NCBI GenBank assembly: GCA_964385195.1
Contig: CAYLOC010000014.1
Span: forward strand, 1 to 26,619
DNA length: 26,619 nt
Source: CAYLOC01 sp964385195
Lineage (GTDB): Bacteria; Actinomycetota; Actinomycetes; Propionibacteriales; Nocardioidaceae
Reading direction: 5' to 3'
Shown here piece by piece: positions 21,469 to 26,619 of this stretch; position 1 is the first letter of the stretch, and every line of letters starts with the position of its first letter. The translations under genes were made by a program, and so were the position numbers. The notes under the pieces were generated by a model. That model searched no databases and was not told the DNA's origin. It saw only the letters and a list, made by a program, of their open reading frames with translations.

Positions 21469-22641
21469 CTACCCGCCCGCCGGTGTGAGGTTGAGGTGAC
21501 GCCCGGACAGTCCCCGTTCCTTGGCGGCGAGGGTCGTTGCCACGTCGGAGAGCGCAGCAGCCGCGGGCGCCTCCGGGTCACTGAGCACGATCGGTCGCCC
21601 CACGTCGCCCCCTTCGCGCAGGCGCAGGTCAAGCGGTACCTGGCCGAGCAGGGGCACGTCGTACCCGAAGCGCTGTCCGAGGGTCTCGGCCACCTGCTGG
21701 CCGCCGCCGGAGCCGAACACGTCGATGTGGTGGCTCGGGCCGCAGTGCGGACACACCAGGTAGCTCATGTTCTCGATCACGCCCGCCACCCGCTGGTGCA
21801 TCATCGAGGCCATGGTCCCGGCGCGGGCGGCCACCTCGGTCGCGGCCGCCTGGGGGGTGGTGACCACGACCACCTCGCAGCTGGGGAGGTGCTGTCCCAT
21901 CGAGATCGCCATGTCACCGGTGCCCGGGGGCAGGTCGAGCAGGAGGACGTCCAGGTCGCCCCAGAAGACGTCGGTGAGCATCTGTACCAGCGCGCGGTCC
22001 AGCATCGGGCCGCGCCACGCCACCACCTGGTCCCGACGCGGCTTCAACATGCCGATGCTGATGACGCTCAACGAGCCCTGCCGTCCCGCCTCGGGGACCT
22101 GCACCGGGACGGGCATGATCATGTCCTGCACCTGGGTCGGCCGGTCGTCGGCCTTCCCCAGCATGGCCGGGATCGAGTGGCCATAGACGTCGGCGTCGAC
22201 GATGCCGACCTTGCGGCCGGAGAGAACCATCGCCGCCGCGAGGTTGACCGTCACCGAGGACTTGCCGACACCGCCCTTGCCCGAGGCCACCGCGATCACC
22301 TGGGTCAGGGAGTCCGGGCGGGCGAACGGGATCTCCTTGGCTGGTTGACCGCCACGCAGGTTGGTCTGCAGCTCCTTGCGCTGTTCGGGAGACATCACAC
22401 CTAGGTCGATCTGCACCCGGCTGACGCCGTCGATCGGCGCTAAGGCGGCGCGGACGTCGCGGGAGATGGTGTCCTTCATCGGACATCCCGCCACGGTCAG
22501 CAGGATCGTCACGGTCACGGTGCCGTCGTCACCGACCTGCACGTCCTGCACCATTCCGAGCTCGGTGATGGGGCGACGGATCTCCGGGTCGTTGACTCCG
22601 GACAACGCAGAGTTGATCTGATCGAGCAGCGCAGCAGACAT
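21469..22641 (-). CDS. mrp: Mrp/NBP35-type P-loop Fe-S cluster carrier protein
   Basis: Mrp (ApbC) is a cytosolic ATPase that carries or inserts Fe-S clusters. The 390-residue protein has an N-terminal MIP18/DUF59 domain (residues 5-85, with the AGCPMKDTI Cys) and a ParA/MinD-like ATPase domain. The deviant Walker A motif GKGGVGKS is at residues 121-128, DADVYGHS follows, and LLLDLPPGTGD is the later switch region. C297 and C300 (CPHC) are the cluster-binding pair expected between monomers. The ATG has no clear ribosome-binding site but is preceded by TAGCCT at leaderless spacing, so mrp-tatB may have its own promoter as well as read-through from upstream. Confidence 0.94.
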   Translation of the reverse strand: MSAALLDQINSALSGVNDPEIRRPITELGMVQDVQVGDDGTVTVTILLTVAGCPMKDTISRDVRAALAPIDGVSRVQIDLGVMSPEQRKELQTNLRGGQPAKEIPFARPDSLTQVIAVASGKGGVGKSSVTVNLAAAMVLSGRKVGIVDADVYGHSIPAMLGKADDRPTQVQDMIMPVPVQVPEAGRQGSLSVISIGMLKPRRDQVVAWRGPMLDRALVQMLTDVFWGDLDVLLLDLPPGTGDMAISMGQHLPSCEVVVVTTPQAAATEVAARAGTMASMMHQRVAGVIENMSYLVCPHCGPSHHIDVFGSGGGQQVAETLGQRFGYDVPLLGQVPLDLRLREGGDVGRPIVLSDPEAPAAAALSDVATTLAAKERGLSGRHLNLTPAGG

Positions 22642-22653
22642 GGTCCTAGGCTA
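22642..22653 (-). promoter_or_regulatory. Probable leaderless promoter of mrp-tatB, containing the DUF1003 stop codon
   Basis: On the minus strand TAGCCT (22653-22648) is followed by AGGACC and the mrp ATG. The first three bases are the TAG stop of the DUF1003 gene. AGGA is too close to the ATG to be a good ribosome-binding site. Confidence 0.5.
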
Positions 22654-23214
22654 CGTCCCCCGTTCGGACGGCTCCACGTCCGTGTCGTCGACGGACCGGC
22701 TGTCCAACTCGACCAGCATGCTGCGCAGCTCCGAACGCAGGAAGTCGCGGGTGGCGACGTCGCCGACGGCCATCCGCAGCGATGCCACCTCCCGGGCCAG
22801 GAACTCCATGTCGGCATGCGCCCGGACGTTCTCCGCGCGGTCCCGCTCCGACACCACCCGGTCGCGGGCCTCCTGACGGTTCTGTGCCAGCAGGATCAGC
22901 GGCGCGGCGTACGACGCCTGGGTCGAGAACAGCAGGTTGAGCAGGATGAACGGGTACGGGTCCCACTGGAACCCGAACAGCGCGACCACGTTGATCGTGA
23001 TCCACACGATGATGACCAGTGTCATGTAGGCGAGGAATCGCCCCGTCCCCATGAACCGCGCGAAGCCTTCGGCGAACCGCCCGAAGGCGTCCGGGTCGTA
23101 GTGCGGGGTGGGGACCACCACCCGCCTGGTCTCCTTGGGTACGTCGAGGCGGCCGGTGCGGGCGCGTCCACGTCCGCCGCCGGTCCGCTCCTCCTCGCGG
23201 TTCTCCTCACGCAT
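22651..23214 (-). CDS. DUF1003 membrane protein
   Basis: The 187-residue protein has a long charged N-terminus rich in Arg and Glu, two membrane helices (around YMTLVIIVWITINVVALF and PYPFILLNLLFSTQASYAAPLILLAQN) and a charged coiled-coil-like C-terminus. The WDPYPFILLNLLFSTQASYAAPLIL segment is the DUF1003 signature. The family function is unknown. The ATG at 23214 lies inside the end of the MgtE-like gene (8-base overlap), so translation is coupled. Linkage to an MgtE_N/CBS protein recurs in actinobacteria from memory and hints at a shared role in ion homeostasis or signalling. Confidence 0.9.
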   Translation of the reverse strand: MREENREEERTGGGRGRARTGRLDVPKETRRVVVPTPHYDPDAFGRFAEGFARFMGTGRFLAYMTLVIIVWITINVVALFGFQWDPYPFILLNLLFSTQASYAAPLILLAQNRQEARDRVVSERDRAENVRAHADMEFLAREVASLRMAVGDVATRDFLRSELRSMLVELDSRSVDDTDVEPSERGT

Positions 23215-24466
23215 CGGCGCTCCCTGCCGCGGACGCCGTTGCTGCCTCCCGCCAGTTGTCCGGAAGCAGGTGGTCGAGGACGTCATCGACCGTCACCGCC
23301 CCCAGCAGGTGGCCGTAGCCGTCCACGACCGGACTGGCGACCAGGTTGTAGTGGGCGAGCAGCCTGGTCACCTCTTCCAGCGGGTCATCCGCCCGCAGTG
23401 GCTGCAGGCTGTCGTCGACGACCCCGGAGACCAGGGTGGACGGCGGCTCCCGCAACAGACGCTGGAAGTGCGCGACCCCGAGGAACCGCCCGGTCGGGGT
23501 CTCCAGCGGCGCCCGGCATACGTACACCATGGCGCCGAGTGAAGGGGAGAGCTCGGCCTGCCGGATCAGCGCCAGCGCCTCGGCGACCGTCGCGTCGGGG
23601 GGAACGATCACCGCGTCGCTGGTCATCATCCCGCCCGCCGTACGGTCCTCATAGGACATCAGCCGGCGCACGTCCTCGGCCTCATCCGGCTCCATCAGGG
23701 ACAACAACGTCTCGGCCAGGTCCGGTGGAAGCTCAGCGATCAGGTCCGCGGCGTCGTCGGGGGACATCTCCTCCAGGACGTCAGCGGCGCGCTCGGACTC
23801 CAACTGCCCCACGATCTCGACCTGGTCATCATCGGGGAGCTCCTCCAGGACATCGGCCAGCCGGTCGTCGGATAAGGCGGCGGCGATCTCGGTGCGGCGT
23901 TTCGGAGACAGGTCGTGGAGGACTCCGGCGAGATCGGCGGCCCGCATCGAGTCCATCGCGGCAAGCAGGTGGGTCGCGCCCTGGGCGGGGTCGTGCTCGG
24001 TCAGCCCCTGCACCTCACCCCACTCCAGAACGTGCGACTGCCCCCTGCGCCCGAAACGTTTGGACCTTTCCTGCACGGCCACCCGGGACAGCTGCCAGTC
24101 GCGGGTACGGGTCTGCTCCATCGCGACGTCGTACACCGTCCCCTGGACACCGGCCACGGTCACGGTGCGGTCCAGCAGCTCCCCCAGCACAAGCGTCTCG
24201 GTCGTGCGCTGCTTGAAACTGCGCATGTTCACCACACCGGTCGTGATCACCTGGTCTGCGTCGATGTTCGTCACCCGGGTCATGGGGAGGAAGACCCGGC
24301 GGCGACCCAGAACCTCCACCACGAGCCCCAGGACGCGGGGGGGCTGGGTGTGAGTGCGCACCACCACCACGACATCGCGCACCTTTCCGACTTGCTCACC
24401 GTTCGGGTCGAACACCGACATGCCGGCGAGCCGGGCGATGAAGACACGGGACGGGGTTGCACTCAC
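23207..24466 (-). CDS. Soluble PRC-barrel / MgtE_N / CBS protein without channel domain
   Basis: The 419-residue protein has no membrane segment. Residues 1-90 and 90-160 look like two PRC-barrel-type beta domains (VFDPNGEQVGKVRDVVVV; GELLDRTVTVAGVQGTVYDVAMEQ). Residues of about 165-280 form the MgtE N-terminal superhelix of short repeats (LSPKRRTEIAAALSDDRLADVLEELPDDDQVEIVGQL) ending in SYEDRTAGGMMT. Two CBS motifs follow (about 285-400). In true MgtE the channel helices would come next, but here the protein ends at ADA. It should be a Mg- or nucleotide-sensing regulator rather than a transporter. The GTG start has no ribosome-binding site and follows TAGGCT at 7 bases. Confidence 0.88.
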   Translation of the reverse strand: MSATPSRVFIARLAGMSVFDPNGEQVGKVRDVVVVVRTHTQPPRVLGLVVEVLGRRRVFLPMTRVTNIDADQVITTGVVNMRSFKQRTTETLVLGELLDRTVTVAGVQGTVYDVAMEQTRTRDWQLSRVAVQERSKRFGRRGQSHVLEWGEVQGLTEHDPAQGATHLLAAMDSMRAADLAGVLHDLSPKRRTEIAAALSDDRLADVLEELPDDDQVEIVGQLESERAADVLEEMSPDDAADLIAELPPDLAETLLSLMEPDEAEDVRRLMSYEDRTAGGMMTSDAVIVPPDATVAEALALIRQAELSPSLGAMVYVCRAPLETPTGRFLGVAHFQRLLREPPSTLVSGVVDDSLQPLRADDPLEEVTRLLAHYNLVASPVVDGYGHLLGAVTVDDVLDHLLPDNWREAATASAAGSADA

Positions 24467-24479
24467 CCGGCACAGCCTA
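24467..24479 (-). promoter_or_regulatory. Probable leaderless promoter of the MgtE_N/CBS operon, containing the upstream stop codon
   Basis: On the minus strand TAGGCT (24479-24474) is followed by GTGCCGG and the GTG start. The TAG is the stop codon of the upstream gene. The element is nearly identical to that of mshB (GTAGGCTGTGCC in both). Confidence 0.55.
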
Positions 24480-24914
24480 CCGGCGGGTGGCCTCTCCGGA
24501 CGGTCGCAGACGATAGAGGTGGTACGCCGGTTCCTGCCACCGGCGGGACGCGGTCGTCGGCTGGTGCAGGTTCAGCCGCCTTCGTGCCAACGAGGACGTT
24601 GCCTCGTCCCAGTCCGGGTCCGCTGGGTCCAGTCGGGAGACGCCGGCATCGACGGCCAGGAGGCGTTGCCGGGTGTCTTTGCTCGGCACGAGCAGCCGGA
24701 CCGAGTCCGTACCGGACAAGCCCGGGTCCTGCTGCTCCCCGGGGCCGGTGAGGAGGTAGACCGTCCCGTGCAGCCATGCGTACCACAGGGCGTGCGCCTG
24801 GCGGAGGTCGTCGTGACCGCTGCGGGGGATGTGGACCCACAGCAGCCCTGCCTTCTTCAGTGCCGTTTCCACCAGCGCCTGCTGTACGGCGGTGCCGGTT
24901 GCGTCGGTGCTCAC
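24477..24914 (-). CDS. Conserved actinobacterial hypothetical protein
   Basis: I recognise the pattern but not a function. The 145-residue soluble protein has ALKKAGLLWVHIPRSGHDDLRQAHALWYAWLHGTVYLLTGPGEQQDPGL, then VRLLVPSKDTRQRLLAVDAGVSRLDPADPDWDEATSSLARRRLNL and a basic C-terminus. The alternation of strands, with LWY.W..GTVYLLTG, suggests a split beta-barrel of the FMN-binding or pyridoxamine-oxidase type; this is inference only. The GTG start at 24914 removes an unrelated upstream stretch that overlaps the divergent gene. GACGCT lies 6 bases before it, a weak leaderless-type hexamer. Its TAG stop forms part of the next gene's promoter. Confidence 0.75.
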   Translation of the reverse strand: MSTDATGTAVQQALVETALKKAGLLWVHIPRSGHDDLRQAHALWYAWLHGTVYLLTGPGEQQDPGLSGTDSVRLLVPSKDTRQRLLAVDAGVSRLDPADPDWDEATSSLARRRLNLHQPTTASRRWQEPAYHLYRLRPSGEATRR

Positions 24915-24943
24915 CCGTCCAGCGTCCCACGACCGGCCGGAGG

Positions 24944-24957
24944 TAACGTCGGGCGAT
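24944..24957 (+). promoter_or_regulatory. Possible leaderless promoter of the sulfotransferase-like gene
   Basis: TAACGT at 24944-24949 fits TANNNT and ends 8 bases before the ATG at 24958. No ribosome-binding site is present. Confidence 0.4.
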
Positions 24958-26025
24958 ATGTGGAGCGCCGGAGATGTGCCGACGGTCTTCTTGCATATCG
25001 GCACGCCTAAGTCCGGCACCACCTATCTGCAGTCACGGATGAACGCGAACCGGGACAACGCCAGGTCCCAGGGGTTGCTCTGGCCCGGACCGCGATGGGA
25101 GCGGCAGTTGCACGCCGTCAACCGGCTGCGCAGCGTCGGGAAGAAGGACCGGCTTGCACCGGAGAACCCCTGGGCTGAGCTCGCCGTAGAGGCGAAGGCG
25201 TGGCGTGGTGGCGCGGTGCTGATCTCGATGGAGCGGTTGTGCTGTTGCACTCCGCACCAGATCGAGCTGGTCGCCGAGAGCCTCGCGCCGTGCCGGATCG
25301 AGGTGGTATGCACGGTGCGGGACTTCGCCCGTGCCTTCACCGGCCAGTGGCAGGAGATGACCCAGCAGTATCGGGAGTGGGCCTGGGCGCAGTTCTGCCG
25401 GGAGATGCAGGCTGGAAAGCGGTCCGGTGCGGCCAGTCGACGGTTCTGGGAACAGCACGATGTGCCGGTGATCCTCCGTAGGTGGATGCGGGTCGTCCCC
25501 AAGGAGCAGGTCCACGTTGTCACGGTCCCGCCGTCGGGGAGCGAGCCCGACTTGTTGTGGCGGCGGTTTTGCACTGCCCTGCAACTGGACGGCTCGGGTT
25601 TTCGTCCGGGAAGGGCCAGCAATGAGTCGTTAGGCGTGGTGTCCGCGCAGTTGATGCACCGCGTCAACGTGAGCGCGCACGCGTCCGGGGTGGAAAGCAG
25701 CCAGTACCGCCGGGTGCTGCACCGACGGCTCGCCCGCCGGGTGCTGGCGTCCCGACGGTCCCGCGAGCCTCGCCTGCAGGTCCCCGAACGGATGCATGAC
25801 TGGGTGCGGACCCAGGCCGAGACGCTGGTCAAGCAGATCGGTGCGCTCGACGTACCGGTGGTGGGATCCGTAGACGAGTTGGTCCCGGACACCCTCGGCA
25901 CCGGCGACCCGGAACCGGACGACATCCCCGCCGAGGACCTGCTAGAGGTCGCTATCGACGCTCTGGTGGCGCTCGGAGCCGACTATGACGCAGAGCTGCA
26001 AAGCAGGCGGGGGGCGCGTCGGTGA
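24958..26025 (+). CDS. Sulfotransferase-superfamily protein
   Basis: The 355-residue protein begins with a strand and a P-loop-like turn, VFLHIGTPKSGTTYLQSRM, matching the 5'-phosphosulfate-binding motif (PKSGTTxL) of PAPS-dependent sulfotransferases. A later VVCTVRDFARAFTGQWQEM fits the 3'-phosphate-binding region, with Arg and a following polar residue. The remainder is divergent, Arg-rich and helical (RVLHRRLARRVLASRRSREPR), and ends in an acidic helix. The acceptor is unknown; a cell-surface glycan or lipid is plausible. The ATG at 24958 has no ribosome-binding site but a possible leaderless promoter. It has no clear functional link to its neighbours and may be an insertion relative to the conserved block. 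P-loop kinase-like folds are the alternative. Confidence 0.78.
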   Translation: MWSAGDVPTVFLHIGTPKSGTTYLQSRMNANRDNARSQGLLWPGPRWERQLHAVNRLRSVGKKDRLAPENPWAELAVEAKAWRGGAVLISMERLCCCTPHQIELVAESLAPCRIEVVCTVRDFARAFTGQWQEMTQQYREWAWAQFCREMQAGKRSGAASRRFWEQHDVPVILRRWMRVVPKEQVHVVTVPPSGSEPDLLWRRFCTALQLDGSGFRPGRASNESLGVVSAQLMHRVNVSAHASGVESSQYRRVLHRRLARRVLASRRSREPRLQVPERMHDWVRTQAETLVKQIGALDVPVVGSVDELVPDTLGTGDPEPDDIPAEDLLEVAIDALVALGADYDAELQSRRGARR

Positions 26026-26049
26026 TCGGGTACGGCGTGCGGCGCCCGG

Positions 26050-26055
26050 TAGGCT
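26050..26055 (+). promoter_or_regulatory. Possible -10 element of the GSP17M-like gene
   Basis: TAGGCT at 26050-26055 lies 30 bases before the start codon. Here the gene also has a good ribosome-binding site (GAGGAGG), so a short leader is expected rather than a leaderless transcript. Confidence 0.4.
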
Positions 26056-26085
26056 GGCGTTCCACGGTCGTCTGAGGAGGTCGCC

Positions 26086-26580
26086 ATGGCAGCACAGCCG
26101 TCGCGTTACCCCGCCCTGTCGTTGGAGTACCCGCAGTCCCTGGGTACCTACGACGACTACCAGGAGGCGCAGAAGGTCGTGGACTATCTCTCCGACCACG
26201 AGTTCCCGGTGCAGAACTGCATGATCGTCGGGACCGAGCTCAAGCAGGTGGAGCGGGTGACCGGCCGACTCACCTACGGGCGCGCCGCGAGCGCAGGAGC
26301 CGCCTCCGGTGCGTGGTTCGGGCTCCTCATCGGCCTGATCCTCGGGCTGTTCGCGCCGGAGGGGAGCTGGCTCGGGGCTGTCGTCGGCGGTTTGCTGATC
26401 GGGCTGGTCTTCGGTCTGGTCTGGGGCCTGATCGGGTACCACCTCACCGGTGGTCGCCGGGACTTCACCTCGGTCACCCAGGTAGTGGCCACCAAGTATG
26501 AGGTGCTGGTGGAGCACAAGCTGCTGTTCCGGGCACAAGAGCTGCTGAACCAGATGCCGGGCCGCAACGTCGCCTGGTAG
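26086..26580 (+). CDS. General stress protein 17M-like membrane protein
   Basis: The 164-residue protein has an N-terminal domain (TYDDYQEAQKVVDYLSDHEFPVQNCMIVGTELKQVERVTGRLTYGRAA) that matches the heat-induced GSP17M pattern. Two Gly-rich membrane helices follow (AASGAWFGLLIGLILGLFA and WLGAVVGGLLIGLVFGLVWGLIGYHLTG). The C-terminus (FTSVTQVVATKYEVLVEHKLLFRAQELL) resembles the second half of the fold. It is common in actinobacteria, often near the MgtE_N/CBS and DUF1003 genes (from memory). Function is unknown; stress induction is inferred from the family name. The ATG follows GAGGAGGTCGCC. The last 39 bases of the window after it hold nothing I can identify. Confidence 0.88.
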   Translation: MAAQPSRYPALSLEYPQSLGTYDDYQEAQKVVDYLSDHEFPVQNCMIVGTELKQVERVTGRLTYGRAASAGAASGAWFGLLIGLILGLFAPEGSWLGAVVGGLLIGLVFGLVWGLIGYHLTGGRRDFTSVTQVVATKYEVLVEHKLLFRAQELLNQMPGRNVAW

Positions 26581-26619
26581 CGGACGGGTCCGGCCAGCAG
26601 CCCGCCGAGGCACCGGGGG

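Noticed and set aside
23207..24466. Magnesium transporter annotation
   Set aside because: The protein has the MgtE N and CBS domains only. The membrane channel part is absent, so it should not be called a transporter.

Overview
The window is a chromosomal, housekeeping-rich stretch from a high-GC actinomycete. The evidence is the GC-rich codon use, mycothiol synthesis (mshB), DUF3117, a zinc anti-sigma/ECF pair and many GTG starts. From memory of the families, the run mshB ... fdxA-dapC / dapD / dapE / folP2-like / DivIVA-like / tag / DUF3117 / O-methyltransferase / sigE / anti-sigma / htrA / tatB / mrp / MgtE-CBS follows the order of the Mycobacterium tuberculosis Rv1170-Rv1232c block and the equivalent Streptomyces block. 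I cannot fix the genus. No phage, insertion sequence, CRISPR array, tRNA or rRNA is visible, and no gap between genes exceeds about 240 bases.

Layout. 1-3140 (minus): a three-gene succinate dehydrogenase operon of the mycobacterial Sdh1 kind (membrane subunit, flavoprotein, iron-sulfur subunit, the last cut by the window edge). 3141-3375: a control region with a large inverted repeat. 3376-6688 (plus): a small acidic protein, then mshB, a four-helix membrane protein and a VanW-like protein with overlapping starts. 6696-8468: a small domain protein diverging from ferredoxin fdxA and dapC. 8539-10498 (minus): dapD and a two-domain cell-wall hydrolase. 10570-12299 (plus): a two-domain VOC protein and dapE. 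12300-12437: a repeat element between convergent genes. 12438-16583: a FolP2-like protein, a DivIVA-like protein, tag, a polytopic membrane protein, and a PaaX regulator with an enoyl-CoA hydratase/isomerase. 16584-21115: DUF3117, an O-methyltransferase, and the envelope-stress set sigE, a fused RseA/RseB-like anti-sigma factor and htrA. 21138-24914 (minus): a conserved hypothetical, an MgtE_N/CBS protein, DUF1003, mrp and tatB. 24958-26580 (plus): a sulfotransferase-like protein and a GSP17M-like membrane protein.

Themes. dapC, dapD and dapE supply diaminopimelate, and the hydrolase next to dapD and the VanW-like protein suggest a cell-wall link. SigE, its sensor-type anti-sigma factor and HtrA form an envelope-stress module. 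A recurring promoter pattern, a TANNNT hexamer 6-8 bases before the start codon, points to widespread leaderless transcription. In three places the TAG stop codon of the upstream gene is itself the first half of that hexamer.

I did not find a clear new defence or mobile system. The observations most worth following are the 23-bp inverted repeat at the sdh promoter region, the composite repeat at 12322-12403, the stop-codon/promoter fusions, the short repeat-encoding ORF before the membrane protein at 14400, the possible ATC start of the methyltransferase, and several unusual domain architectures.
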